Source: CAWDVH01 sp963805705
Lineage (GTDB): Bacteria > Actinomycetota > Actinomycetes > Streptosporangiales > Streptosporangiaceae
Assembly (NCBI GenBank): GCA_963805705.1
Contig: CAWDVH010000002.1
Location: 1 to 64,000, forward strand
DNA length: 64,000 nt
Direction of reading: 5' to 3'
This document shows positions 8,607 through 17,629 of this stretch, piece by piece. The position numbers and the translations under genes were made by a program. The notes beneath the pieces were generated by a model, which did no database searches, was not told where the DNA came from, and worked only from the letters and a program-made list of their open reading frames with translations. How positions within the stretch are numbered: the stretch's first letter is position 1; each line of letters opens with the position of its first letter.

Positions 8607-9182
8607 ATGACCGCTACCTACACCTTTGACGTCTTTACCAGCCTCGACGGCTACGGCGCCGCCAGCGGCAACTGGACCGGCTACTGGGGTAAGCAAGGCC
8701 CCGACTTGCTCGACCACCGCTATGCCTTGTACGGCGCGGAGCAGCGGATGGTCTTCGGGGCCAACACGTATCGGGCATTCGCGCAGATGCTCGCCTCGAG
8801 CCCCGAGGAGTCCGAAGTGCGTGACCCATGGGTTACCCGGATGAGGAACCTGCCGGCCACGGTGGTGTCAACAACGCTGGAAGGGCCGCTCGACTGGCCG
8901 GACGCGACCGTCGTGAGCGGTGACGCCGTCGACGTCGTCGCCCGGCTCAAGGAGGAGTCCGAGGTGCCGTTGCGCTCGCACGGCAGCCTGTCGATGAACC
9001 GGGCGCTGATGGCCGCCGGCCTGGTCGACCGCGTCCAGGTGACGCTCTTCCCCGTGATCACCGGTCAGACCGGGCTGGACCCGATCTTCCAGGGTGCGGC
9101 CGACTTCGACCTGGAGCTGATCGAGAGCCGGACGCTCGACGGTCACACCCAAGAGCTCATCTACCGGCCCACCCTCCATTGA
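8607..9182 (+). CDS. Dihydrofolate reductase / RibD C-terminal family protein
   Basis: A second RibD_C-fold protein of 191 residues, with TFDVFTSLDGYG at the start, MVFGANTYRAF in the middle and HGSLSMNRALMAAGLVDRVQ plus VITGQTGLDPIF near the end. GAGGAGAG precedes the ATG. The last 250 bases of the gene lie inside a perfect 1,342-bp repeat whose other copy carries only this 3' fragment, so this is the intact parent. Confidence 0.85.
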   Translation: MTATYTFDVFTSLDGYGAASGNWTGYWGKQGPDLLDHRYALYGAEQRMVFGANTYRAFAQMLASSPEESEVRDPWVTRMRNLPATVVSTTLEGPLDWPDATVVSGDAVDVVARLKEESEVPLRSHGSLSMNRALMAAGLVDRVQVTLFPVITGQTGLDPIFQGAADFDLELIESRTLDGHTQELIYRPTLH

Positions 9183-9336
9183 CCTGTACGGATTCGAAGA
9201 GGATCTTCGGCAACCCCAAACCAGCCGTATAACCTGCTGCCTGCCCTTCGTCGGTGGACGGGCCGGCGGCCAGGCGCTGGACGAAGGCCTTGCCGATTCC
9301 AGAGGAGGCGCCGGTGACGAGTGCGAGCGTGCTCAT
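9157..9336 (-). pseudogene. Short-chain dehydrogenase remnant (copy 1)
   Basis: The reading frame starts STLALVTGASSGIGKAF, the N-terminal NAD(P)-binding loop (TGxxxGIG) of a short-chain dehydrogenase. After about 24 residues it runs into unrelated-looking sequence and stops; the catalytic YxxxK region is missing. A start with AG-rich leader is kept. It overlaps the tail of the DHFR-like gene on the opposite strand. An internal deletion is the likely cause. Confidence 0.65.
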
Positions 9337-9431
9337 GAGCGCTGTCCCTTTCGCGTACCGGTCGCCATGGCCGGGCCGCATCGCCGCCGCGGTGACCGGC
9401 CGGTCTGCAGTCAGTGAGGAACGGGTCGCCG

Positions 9432-10274
9432 GTGGCTAGCTCCGCGCGGATGCCCAATATATTCTGGCTCGGCGGTGGCTGCGGATCTGGCAAGACGACG
9501 ATCGCGCGAGTCGTCACCCGCCGCCTTGACCTGCGGCTCTACCCGGTCGACGGGTACACCTACGCACACGCCGAACGCAGTAAGCAGGGTGGCTTCCCGC
9601 TGAACCGGGCCATCGCCGAGATGACACAGGGGCAGCGCTGGGCCAGGACCCCGGCCGAGCTGGCCGAGTGGTTCGCCGCAGTTGCCGCCGAACGGCTCGA
9701 GATGATCCTCGCCGACCTGCGCGACCTCGGCCCGGGTCCGACGGTCGTGGCGGAGGGTCCGCAGCTGTTCCCCGACCTGATCGCCCCGCTGATGCAGACC
9801 CCCGTGCACGGCCTGTGGCTGCTGCCGACCCCGGAGTTCGCCCAGCACGGAGTGGCCGGCCGCCGGGCGGGCGGCCTTACCGGTGAAGCGGCACAGCGCC
9901 GTCGCGATCGTGACGTGCTGCTCACCGAGATCAACAGGCGGCAGGTGCGGCGGCACCTTATGCCGTCAGCAGATGTGGACGGGTACCGGTCGCTCGCAGA
10001 CACCATCGACATGGTGGCGCAGCGGCTGGAGAGCCTGCCTGGCGGGCTGCTCCGGGCCGCCGACGGCGGACAGCGGCGGCGGATCAGGCAGGCGGAGAAC
10101 GCCGCCGCCGTGCGGCAACTGCTCGGCTGGCTGGCGGATCTGGGCCCTGGCCATATGCCTGATGCTCCTCCGTTCCCGTTCAGCTGCGAATGCGAGAGCC
10201 TGGGCTGCGAGCAGACTGTGACCATGTCCGTCACCGAGTACCAGCGCCGGTCAGCGGACGGTCCGGTGACCTGA
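9432..10274 (+). CDS. P-loop NTPase with C-terminal cysteine motif (copy 1)
   Basis: From the GTG at 9432 (preceded by GAGGAACGGG) the protein has 280 residues. GGGCGSGKTT near residue 15 is a Walker A loop. The next segment (PVDGYTYAHAERSK) and VVAEGPQLFPDLIAP look like a small nucleotide or metabolite kinase. The C-terminal part holds CECESLGCEQTVTMSVTEY, a short cysteine-bearing motif often seen at the end of small actinobacterial proteins. Function is unknown. A GTG at 9414 is an alternative start. An identical second copy lies at 18827-19669. Confidence 0.8.
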   Translation: MASSARMPNIFWLGGGCGSGKTTIARVVTRRLDLRLYPVDGYTYAHAERSKQGGFPLNRAIAEMTQGQRWARTPAELAEWFAAVAAERLEMILADLRDLGPGPTVVAEGPQLFPDLIAPLMQTPVHGLWLLPTPEFAQHGVAGRRAGGLTGEAAQRRRDRDVLLTEINRRQVRRHLMPSADVDGYRSLADTIDMVAQRLESLPGGLLRAADGGQRRRIRQAENAAAVRQLLGWLADLGPGHMPDAPPFPFSCECESLGCEQTVTMSVTEYQRRSADGPVT

Positions 10275-10294
10275 TGCCGAGCTACGCGGGCAGA

Positions 10295-10660
10295 TCATTC
10301 TCGTAGCGGAGCAAGCCAGGCGTGGCTGTACTCTTCCTGGGGCGCCAGCGCGATCTCGTATTCCACGGTGCCGGGACTACGACCGACAAGATCGGCGCTC
10401 ATGTTCCGCAGCAGCCCGGCATCGCGGCGTTGTCGGCCACGACCAGGGCGGTGAAGCGGCGGATGCCTTCGGCGCGGGCACCGGTCAGACAACTGAGCCA
10501 GCAACTCGGTGCCAAGGCCCCGGCTTTGCCGCGGCAGCGGCCAGGGCCCGGCGATCGTCCACCTGCAGCTTGCGCAGCAAGGACGCCTGCAAGAGCGCGG
10601 CCCGATGAGACGCGGGCTGAGATTGATAGGCCTTGCCCTCTGCTGGTCGGCGGGCAGCGT
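10295..10660 (-). pseudogene. GNAT acetyltransferase pseudogene
   Basis: Pieces of an acetyltransferase can be read only by changing frame at least twice. They are LLQASLLRKLQVDDRRALAA, GLGTELLAQL (the acetyl-CoA loop), ARAEGIRRFTALVVADN and AGLLRNMSADLVGRSPGTVE. The order and spacing are those of one GNAT domain, so this is a decayed gene. It sits immediately after the copy-1 repeat boundary. Confidence 0.65.
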
Positions 10661-10664
10661 GCGA

Positions 10665-12188
10665 TCAGCGGCTGCTCGGGGGACAGGGCAGGCCCTTGAA
10701 CTCCGGGTGGTCACCGGGTGTGGGGTCGGTGAACCGGCAGCCGAAGAACGGCGACGCGACTGCTGCCGGATCGAGGATGTCGTCGCCAGCCTGCCGCCGG
10801 CCCGTGGTGATCCAGGACACGAGGGCGGAGAAGCCGGCCGACAGCTCGTTGGTCGTGTAACCGCAGTGGGTAACCTCGCGGATAGCCCTGTCCACGAACA
10901 ACCCGCCCTCGCCGTGCGCCACCATCATCTTTGCGTAACGCTGGTCCATGGAGAAGGGAACGAACAAGTCCCCGATCCCGTGGATCGACAGCACCGGGAT
11001 TCCGGGGTCTCCGTTGATGGCCGGAAGTTCGGCTGGCGACAAGGTGTCAGCCGACGATGTGGCGGTGACAGGGACCCGGAGCACGGCGCGGTTGAGCGCG
11101 ATCTCCTGGCGGAGCATGCGGAAGGGCTGGTCGCTGAAGGTGTAGAAGGTCCTTTCGTTGCCAGCCACGCTGCCGTTGGCGAGCCCGAGGGTCCCGCCGT
11201 TGAGCCCGGGATACACGCCGAACAAGAACGGGATCGTGGTCAGCGGGGCGAACCCGAAGGAGTTCCAGTAGTCGAGGGCGCTCTGGAAGCCGGGCCGGGT
11301 GCCGCCGGATAGCTGCTCGACCGTATCCGCCCACAGGGTCCCGGTCTTGGTCAGGTCGGTGGCGAAGGTCTGCCCGCCGGTCGCCGGGTCTGGCGTGATC
11401 CCGAGAGCCGGCAGTTCAGACTGGACAGCGGTCTGGTAGGCGGGTGTGTAGGCGGTGCCGGCGGCCAGGGTCGTCGGGTAGGCAATCTTGGTCCCCGTCA
11501 GTGCGGCAGCGGTGGCGTTGGCGCCCAGGTAGTAGTCGAACAGGTCGTTGCCCGCCAGCACGCCGCAGGAGGGCATGGCGCCGACGAAGTCGCCCTTGTA
11601 TGCCTCAATCTCGGCTGTGGTGATCTCGCCGCCCATCGACAGCCCGGTCATGATGGCCTGCCTCGGGTGCAGCCCGGTGACGGATGGGAACGCCTTGAGC
11701 AGGTCGTGGGTGTCCACGACGCCGTCGCCGGGGTCATAGCCGTTCATGGCGTAGCTCGACGCCGCCCACGCGTAGCCGTGGTCGACGAAGTACTGGCGCA
11801 GCTGAGGTTCGTCGACCCACACCACGTTGCCGTTGCCCCGGAAGCCGTGGGCGTACATGACCAGCGTGCCGTTCCAGTGGGGCGGGACCTCGACCCGGTA
11901 GGCAGCTCCGTCACTGGCGATGCCCGTCCACACCCGGGACTGTCGGCCCCCGGCGTTGGCAATGGGCCCGAATGGTCCGGTGTATGCCGACCCGTTGAAT
12001 TCGCACGCCGGGTCCGCTACCTGGACACCGGCGACGACGGCGCTCGGCGTGGTGACGCAGCTGCCGGGATCGAACGCCGCCGGCGTGACGGCGCTAGCCG
12101 GGATGGCCCCGGCGGCCCATCCGATCGACAGCGCGGCGGCGCTGAACAGCGCGATGACAACGCGGCGTGTGTGATGGCGAACCGGCAT
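10665..12188 (-). CDS. Secreted alpha/beta-hydrolase (prolyl-oligopeptidase-like)
   Basis: A 507-residue exported protein. Residues 1-33 form a signal peptide (RR-containing start, hydrophobic core, cleavage near IPASA). The hydrolase core has an oxyanion-side strand LVMYAHGF, the nucleophile elbow GLSMGG, a late Asp in GIGDLFVPF and a His in EVTHCGY. Substrate is unknown; such secreted hydrolases often attack esters or peptides. GGAGGG lies before the ATG. Confidence 0.85.
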   Translation of the reverse strand: MPVRHHTRRVVIALFSAAALSIGWAAGAIPASAVTPAAFDPGSCVTTPSAVVAGVQVADPACEFNGSAYTGPFGPIANAGGRQSRVWTGIASDGAAYRVEVPPHWNGTLVMYAHGFRGNGNVVWVDEPQLRQYFVDHGYAWAASSYAMNGYDPGDGVVDTHDLLKAFPSVTGLHPRQAIMTGLSMGGEITTAEIEAYKGDFVGAMPSCGVLAGNDLFDYYLGANATAAALTGTKIAYPTTLAAGTAYTPAYQTAVQSELPALGITPDPATGGQTFATDLTKTGTLWADTVEQLSGGTRPGFQSALDYWNSFGFAPLTTIPFLFGVYPGLNGGTLGLANGSVAGNERTFYTFSDQPFRMLRQEIALNRAVLRVPVTATSSADTLSPAELPAINGDPGIPVLSIHGIGDLFVPFSMDQRYAKMMVAHGEGGLFVDRAIREVTHCGYTTNELSAGFSALVSWITTGRRQAGDDILDPAAVASPFFGCRFTDPTPGDHPEFKGLPCPPSSR

Positions 12189-12420
12189 CGTGACCCTCCA
12201 GCCCGAGCGACTTGGACGAGTTTACCGGGAATGCGCTCAGCTGTGTCGGGGATCACATAGCAGCTTCGCAGACCGAACTCACCGAAGGGCTGACCATGCT
12301 CAAGCTCAACCGTGGCCAGGCAGCCCCGCCGCCGGGACGCTGGAGGCCTGGGTGGCGCGGACAGCGATCGGCTGGACCCGCTTTCTTTACTGGACCATAA
12401 GAGACTGTCAGGCTTGGCGG

Positions 12421-13506
12421 ATGATGCCGACCGTCAGGTACTGCAGTACGCCTGCGGGTCGCGTCGCCTATTCGACGGTTGGCTCTGGTCCGCCGCTGTT
12501 GTGTGAAACGGGCTGGGTTTCGCATCTCCGTGGCCAGCTGGAGTTGTTTGCCTTCGGCAGCTTCATCGAGCGCCTGGCGGAGCGGTTCACCGTGATCCGT
12601 TACGACAAGCCCGGGTGCGGCCTGTCGGATAGAGACTCGGTGGACCTGTCGTTCGACGGGCAGGTGGCGACGGCGCTGGCGGTAGCTGACGCAGTGCGCG
12701 CTGACCGCTTCTGCTTGTTCGGGGCGTCGCAGGGGGGCCAGATCGCGGCGGCTGTGGCGGCGAGGTCCCCTGATCGTGTCGAGGCGCTGGTGCTGTACGG
12801 AACGTGTGCCAGCGGCGCGGATCTGGCACCTCCGGAGGTCAGGGACTCGATCGTGTCCCTGATGCGGGCGAATTGGGGCCTTGGGCTGAAGATGATGGCC
12901 GGCATCTTCATCCCGGACCCGAGTCCGGACGACATCGATGCGATGGCGCGGTTTCAGCGGGAGAGCGCCTCGGCCGCTGTGGGGAGCCGGCTTCTCGAGG
13001 TTTATTACGAGACTGACATCAGGGAATTGCTCCCCTCGATCCGCGCGCGGACGGCGATCCTGCACCGTGAGGGTGACCGGGCCACAGGATTCAAGCTCGG
13101 GCAAGAGGTAGCCTCGCTGGTTCCTGGCGCGGCTCTGTTCACGCTGCCGGGTTCCAGCCATCTCTTTTATCACGGGGACTGGGCCGGGGTGCTGGGCACC
13201 ATGCTCGGCTTCCTCGGCGAGCCTGCGGGCTCGCGAGTGCCGCTCACTGACCGTGAGCTTGGGGTAGCCGGGCTCGTCGCCGAGGGGCTGACAAACCATT
13301 CCATTGCCATGCGGTTGTCGATCGCGCCGCGGACGGCGGAGGCGCACCTCGAGAACATCCGGCGCAAGCTGGCTGTGCATTCGCGTGCGCAGATCGCGGC
13401 GTGGGTGACCGAGCACCGGCTCCGCGCTGAGCACCTAGGTAGTTCGGCCGATGCGCGCCCTGGCCAGGACCCTTCTGCTGGCGATAGACCCGCAGATGGC
13501 CGGTAG
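12421..13506 (+). CDS. Alpha/beta-hydrolase fused to LuxR-type HTH
   Basis: A 361-residue two-domain protein. Residues 1-265 are an alpha/beta-hydrolase with RYDKPGCGLSD, the nucleophile motif GASQGG and a late His in PGSSHLFYHGDW. Residues about 275-340 are a LuxR/GerE helix-turn-helix (LTDRELGVAGLVAEGLTNHSIAMRLSIAPRTAEAHLENIRRKL). I infer a regulator whose DNA binding responds to a ligand bound or cut by the hydrolase domain. I start at the ATG at 12421 because the upstream in-frame sequence (to 12190) is low-complexity. No strong ribosome site is visible. Confidence 0.8.
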   Translation: MMPTVRYCSTPAGRVAYSTVGSGPPLLCETGWVSHLRGQLELFAFGSFIERLAERFTVIRYDKPGCGLSDRDSVDLSFDGQVATALAVADAVRADRFCLFGASQGGQIAAAVAARSPDRVEALVLYGTCASGADLAPPEVRDSIVSLMRANWGLGLKMMAGIFIPDPSPDDIDAMARFQRESASAAVGSRLLEVYYETDIRELLPSIRARTAILHREGDRATGFKLGQEVASLVPGAALFTLPGSSHLFYHGDWAGVLGTMLGFLGEPAGSRVPLTDRELGVAGLVAEGLTNHSIAMRLSIAPRTAEAHLENIRRKLAVHSRAQIAAWVTEHRLRAEHLGSSADARPGQDPSAGDRPADGR

Positions 13507-13550
13507 TTCACCCGATGGTGGCGCGGAGCTGCCCGGTCTAGCGTCGAGAT

Positions 13551-14497
13551 ATGCCTGACACCACGAAGTCTGCCTGCTCCGCCGCCACCAGGGTTGGCAT
13601 GTTCCCGCCACCTGGCCTGCTCGGCCGGGGCCCAGAGACGGCCAGCCAATTCCTGGCCCAGGCCGCGGACGCGGGCATCGACTATGTCTGCTGCGGCGAC
13701 CACGTGAGCTTCTTCGGCGTCGGCTCCGACGGCCTCGTGCAAGCCACGGCGCTGGCGATGCTCCATCCGACGCTGCCCGTCCACATTGGCGTTTACCTGC
13801 TGCCGCTGCGCCATCCTGTGCTGGTGGCCCGGCAGCTCGCTGACTTCGCCCAGCTCGCTCCGGGACGGCTCGTCTTCGGAGTCGGCGTAGGTGGCGAGGA
13901 TCGCCACGAGGTCTCGATGTGCGGAGTGGACCCAGCGACTCGCGGCGAGCGGATGAATGAGTGCCTCGCCGTCCTCCGGCAGCTCCTGGCCGGTACGGCG
14001 GTCAGCTTCCACGGCGCGTTCTTCGACCTGGACGACGCGGTCATCACGCCCGCGTCGGCCGCCCCGATTCCGATCATCATCGGCGGCCGATCAGACGTGG
14101 CGATCCGGCGGGCCGGCCGCTGGGCGATGGCTGGCTCGGTATCTGGAACTCTCCGGCGCGCTTCGCCGCCGCCATCCAGCTGGCAGCAGATGAGGCGGCC
14201 CGCAGCGGCCGAGACGACCCGCCGACCCGTCACGCGATGCAGGTATGGTGCGGGCTCGCGGACTCCAGGGAGACTGCTCTGGCCTGCATCGCGCCCGCGA
14301 TGCAGGCCTACTACCAGCTCCCCTTCGAGCGCTTCGAGCGCTACTGCCCGTACGGCACCCCCGATGACGTCGCCGAGTTCCTCACGCCCTACGCCGACGC
14401 TGGCTGCACAGAATTCAACCTCATCCCGCAGTCACCCGACCATGAGCAGGCCATCGCAGGCGTGGCAGCGGTGAAGAAGCTACTGGCGCGGACATGA
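13551..14497 (+). pseudogene. Luciferase-like (LLM) F420-dependent oxidoreductase, frameshifted
   Basis: The first frame (13551 to about 14120) gives a typical luciferase-like N-terminus: CCGDHVSFF, HIGVYLLPLRHPVLVARQLA and GRLVFGVGVGGEDRHE. The homologous continuation (DGWLGIWNSPARFAAAIQLA, then YCPYGTPDDVAEFLTPYADA) is in the next frame from about 14120 to 14497. One lost base near the run GGCCGGCCGCTGGG would explain it. It is either a recent pseudogene or a sequence error. The end of the second frame overlaps the start of the next gene by four bases, as an intact operon would. Confidence 0.75.
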
Positions 14498-15219
14498 CCG
14501 GCTCCCTGGTCATCGCGCCGCGGTTCTGCGGCCCCCCCGACAGCGGCAACGGCGGCTACGTGTGCGGGCTCATCGCCGGCTACCTCGACGGACCTGCTGA
14601 AGTTACGCTACGCAGGCCGCCGCCGCTGGAAACGCCCCTGGTTGTCGAGCGCGACGACCACGGGTCAGTGCGGGTCCTCGACGGACGAACCCTGATAGCC
14701 GAGGCCACCAGGTCGCCAGGCGTCCCGGTGCCACAACTCCCCGACCCTGTCACGGTCCAGCAGGCCAGCTCCGCAGGCGCACGTTCTCAGCTGCGGATAC
14801 AACCGGAACTGCATCCCTTTCCCACCTGCTTTGTGTGCGGGCCAGGCCGCCGGCCAGGTGACGGACTGCGCATCCTGGTCGGACCGGTAGCAGGCCGCCA
14901 GCTGTCAGCGGATGTCTGGTATCCCGGCGCGGAGCTCACGGGCGCAAATAGCCACGTCCGGGCTGAGTTCATGTGGGCGGCGCTCGACTGCGCCGGAGGC
15001 ATCGGAGCAATCGGGGACGCCGTCCCCGGTCGCGCGCCATTCGTGCTCGGTCGCCTGTCGGCTCGCCAGATCGGCGAGGTCAACGCGGGCGAGCCACATG
15101 TCGTGCTCGGCTGGCGCCTAGCAGCGGAGGGCCGCAAAATGCTAGCTGGCTCCGCACTGTTCACGGCATCCGGACGGCCAGTCGCGGTGGCGCAGGCCAC
15201 CTGGATCCGTCTCAGATGA
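14494..15219 (+). CDS. Thioesterase-like (hotdog-fold) protein
   Basis: The 241-residue protein has DSGNGGYVCGLIAGYL near the start and PTCFVCGPGRRPGDGLRI in the middle. Both recur in actinobacterial hotdog-fold acyl-CoA thioesterase-like proteins. The second half (AEFMWAALDCAGGIGA, VLGRLSARQIGEV) looks like the second hotdog unit. The ATG overlaps the upstream stop (ATGA), so it is translationally coupled to the luciferase-like gene. Substrate unknown. Confidence 0.65.
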   Translation: MTGSLVIAPRFCGPPDSGNGGYVCGLIAGYLDGPAEVTLRRPPPLETPLVVERDDHGSVRVLDGRTLIAEATRSPGVPVPQLPDPVTVQQASSAGARSQLRIQPELHPFPTCFVCGPGRRPGDGLRILVGPVAGRQLSADVWYPGAELTGANSHVRAEFMWAALDCAGGIGAIGDAVPGRAPFVLGRLSARQIGEVNAGEPHVVLGWRLAAEGRKMLAGSALFTASGRPVAVAQATWIRLR

Positions 15220-15268
15220 CGCCACACCGCCACGCAGATCACGCGGCACAACTACGAGAGGTGAGACC

Positions 15269-15679
15269 ATGACCCGAAAGGCCGTAGTCAGCGAGCTGCT
15301 CCCGGCAGCGCTTGGCCCGTACAGCCATGCGATCGTTGCGGGCGGCTTGGTGTTCTGCTCCGGAACAGCGGGAGTCGACCCTGCTACGGGTACTGTCCGT
15401 GACGGCATCGAGGCCCAGACCGAACAGGCGCTCCGAAACCTTGAGGTCATCCTCCAGGCGGCTGGGGCGTCGACGGCCGATCTGGTCAAGACAACGATCT
15501 TCTACACCAACATTGATGATTTCCCCAAGATCAATCAGGTCTACGCCCGGCACATGCCAGACCCGCCGCCGGCGCGCTCGGCACCCGCGAACGTCGAACT
15601 GCCCCGCGGGCTGCTCATCTCGATCGACGGCATCGCCGTAATCCCGGCCGAGGGTCACGCAAAGCCAGTCTCACCATGA
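15269..15679 (+). CDS. RidA (YjgF/YER057c/UK114) family enamine/imine deaminase
   Basis: 136 residues, with the family pattern LGPYSHAIVAGGLVFCSGTAGVDP at the start, QTEQALRNLEVILQAAGAS in the middle and RSAPANVELPRGLLISIDGIAV at the end. RidA proteins hydrolyse reactive enamine or imine intermediates to ketoacids; this one may act on a product of the neighbouring catabolic genes. The substrate-contacting Arg of the R-S-A segment is kept. GAGAGGTGAG precedes the ATG. Confidence 0.9.
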   Translation: MTRKAVVSELLPAALGPYSHAIVAGGLVFCSGTAGVDPATGTVRDGIEAQTEQALRNLEVILQAAGASTADLVKTTIFYTNIDDFPKINQVYARHMPDPPPARSAPANVELPRGLLISIDGIAVIPAEGHAKPVSP

Positions 15680-15891
15680 TGGTCAAACCGCCGGGTCCCC
15701 GGCGTGACCACCAACCTGAGCTGGTCGAGCGGGCTGGCCAGAGCGCCTACGTGCACGGGCCCGGTTCGTCCACCGAGGTGACCAGGCTGACCGACCCGGC
15801 GGCGTTGCTCCAGGCCGGCTCGCTGATCGCGCCGTTGCTGGAGGCGGCAGTGACGGAGACAAAGCGATGCCAGCTGATCTCGGCGCCCTGA
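15676..15891 (+). CDS. Possible small protein or gene remnant
   Basis: A 71-codon frame whose ATG overlaps the RidA stop and whose end overlaps the next gene by 25 bases. The stretch reading ELVERAGQSAYVHGPGSS and following to about 15860 has strong G/C third-position bias, like real coding sequence here. I do not recognise it. It could be a small coupled protein or the trimmed 3' end of a lost gene. Confidence 0.3.
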   Translation: MMVKPPGPRRDHQPELVERAGQSAYVHGPGSSTEVTRLTDPAALLQAGSLIAPLLEAAVTETKRCQLISAP

Positions 15892-16709
15892 TCACCGACG
15901 TTTCCGCGGAAACGTCGGTACTGTGCGCGATCCTCGACCCGCTCGGCCAGGCGAAGTTCGCGCGGCCGACGCCGGCGGTCGGCTGGAGCATCGCCGACCA
16001 TGTCAGCCACCTGGCCTACTTCGACGAGCTCGCGGTCACCTCGGCGACTGACGCCGATGCGTTCGCCGCCTTGCTGGCCAGGGCCAACGCCGACGGCGGG
16101 GTGAACCCCGATACTGTCGCGGCCCAGTTCCGGCAGCTGTCCGGAATGCAGCTGCGCGAATGGTTCACCCGCGGCCGCGGCGAACTGCTCACGGTATTCG
16201 CCGGCCTTGATCCGTCCGCGCGGGTGCCGTGGTTCGGGCCGCCGATGAGCGTGGCCTCCTCGCTCACCGCGCGGCTGATGGAGACCTGGGCGCACGGTCA
16301 GGACATCGCCGATACGGTCGGTGCGCAGCGGGAGCCGACGCACCGGCTCCGCCATGTCGCGCACATCGGGGTCGGCGCGCGGGCCTTCAGCTACCTGGCT
16401 CACGGACTGCAGCCGCCGGCCGAGCCGGTCCGAGTCGAGCTGCGCGCGCCATCGGGAGAGCTGTGGACCTGGGGCCCGGCGGAGGCGGCCAACCGGGTGG
16501 CCGGGCCGGCGCTGGGCTTCTGCCTGCTGGTCACGCAGCGCCGGCACCGCGACGACACCGCCGTCACCGCTACCGGTGCCACCGCGGACCAGTGGCTGAG
16601 CATCGCCCAGTCGTTCGCCGGACCGCCAGGCCGTGGCCGCAGACCGGGCCAGTTCGCGGGGCTTCGCGCCGACGATCACGCCGCGCAGCCAGGCGGCACT
16701 CATGGCTGA
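15867..16709 (+). CDS. TIGR03084-type DinB-like/mycothiol maleylpyruvate isomerase-like protein
   Basis: The 280-residue protein has the DinB-like helical bundle of mycothiol-dependent enzymes. Its three likely metal-binding His positions are in ADHVSHLAYFDE and the conserved METWAHGQDIAD segment. A C-terminal sterol-carrier-like part follows (VELRAPSGELWTWGP). This matches the actinobacterial TIGR03084 family. Function is not established for the family. GGAG precedes the ATG. It continues the plus-strand run of LLM, thioesterase-like and RidA genes. Confidence 0.8.
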   Translation: MPADLGALITDVSAETSVLCAILDPLGQAKFARPTPAVGWSIADHVSHLAYFDELAVTSATDADAFAALLARANADGGVNPDTVAAQFRQLSGMQLREWFTRGRGELLTVFAGLDPSARVPWFGPPMSVASSLTARLMETWAHGQDIADTVGAQREPTHRLRHVAHIGVGARAFSYLAHGLQPPAEPVRVELRAPSGELWTWGPAEAANRVAGPALGFCLLVTQRRHRDDTAVTATGATADQWLSIAQSFAGPPGRGRRPGQFAGLRADDHAAQPGGTHG

Positions 16710-16774
16710 GTCGCTGCGCCGCGGTCCGGAGATGGACGACAGCAGCGGCCTCATCGGCCCCGGAAGGAAGCCCG

Positions 16775-17629
16775 TTGTCTACCGTCATTGACGTCGGCGG
16801 CATCAAGATCAGCGCGCTGAACGACGGCGCGGTTCACCTGCCGCCTATGTACTACCCGGGGCTCGACTTCGGTGCCCACCCGGAACTCTTGCAGGCCGAC
16901 GGGACGTACCACATCCCCGTGGGGTGCTTCCTGATTCAGGCAGAGGGCCGAGCCGTCCTTGTCGATGCGGGCCTCGGGCCGTCGAGCATCCCGTTCCCCG
17001 GCGATATCGCCGCCACGGCCGGGCTCACGGATCCGCCGGAGATGATTGCCGCAGGAGGCCTGCTGCCCGGCGCGCTGGCCGCAGCCGGTGTCGCGCCGGC
17101 GGATATCACCACCGTCTTCCTCACTCATCTGCACGCCGACCATATCGGGTGGGTCGCCCCTGGTGGTGTTTTGTTCTTCCCCCGTGCGGTGGTCATGTGC
17201 AGTGCCGTCGAATGGCAGACACCGCCAGCCGCCCCCGCGCCAGGCGAGCTTGAGGGCAGGATGGGGCTTGCGGCCGCCCAGGCCGCGGGAGTGCTTCGTC
17301 TGATCGATGCTGCAACCGTCGAGCTCGCGCCTGGTGTCAGCGCACATCACAGCCCTGGCCACACTCCCGGTCACTACGTCGTCAGCGTGTCTTCCAACGG
17401 AGAGACTGCCTACCTGCTTGGCGACGCCGTCCACCATCCACTGCAGCTAAATGACAAGGGCATCTCGTTCCTTTCCGAGACTGGGCCCGAACGAGCACTG
17501 CGGGCCCGCGAGGAACTCTTCACGGCCCTGCAGGGGCGCAGCGTGTCCATCGGGATGGCCCACTTCCCAGGCCTGGATTTCCAGCGGATCACGACGGCGA
17601 ATGGACGTGAATGGACCACCGCCGGGTAA
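16775..17629 (+). CDS. Metallo-beta-lactamase-fold hydrolase
   Basis: From the TTG at 16775, which follows GGAAGGAAG, the protein has 284 residues. The metal motif THLHADHIGW (HxHxDH), a later SPGHTPGHY and LLGDAVHH provide the binuclear zinc ligands. The overall arrangement resembles quinolactonase/AHL-lactonase-like members, but the substrate cannot be called. It is last in a plus-strand series that may be one operon. Confidence 0.85.
   Translation: MSTVIDVGGIKISALNDGAVHLPPMYYPGLDFGAHPELLQADGTYHIPVGCFLIQAEGRAVLVDAGLGPSSIPFPGDIAATAGLTDPPEMIAAGGLLPGALAAAGVAPADITTVFLTHLHADHIGWVAPGGVLFFPRAVVMCSAVEWQTPPAAPAPGELEGRMGLAAAQAAGVLRLIDAATVELAPGVSAHHSPGHTPGHYVVSVSSNGETAYLLGDAVHHPLQLNDKGISFLSETGPERALRAREELFTALQGRSVSIGMAHFPGLDFQRITTANGREWTTAG

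Larger units (their letters stand above)
8933..10274. repeat. 1,342-bp perfect direct repeat, copy 1
   Basis: This segment recurs at 18328-19669 with no difference that I can find by comparing bases and the translations of both strands. It contains the 3' end of the DHFR-like gene, an SDR remnant and the whole P-loop NTPase gene, ending exactly at that gene's TGA. No transposase, terminal inverted repeat or target duplication is visible. Because the DHFR-like gene is whole here and cut in the other copy, this is the likely donor. Confidence 0.95.
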
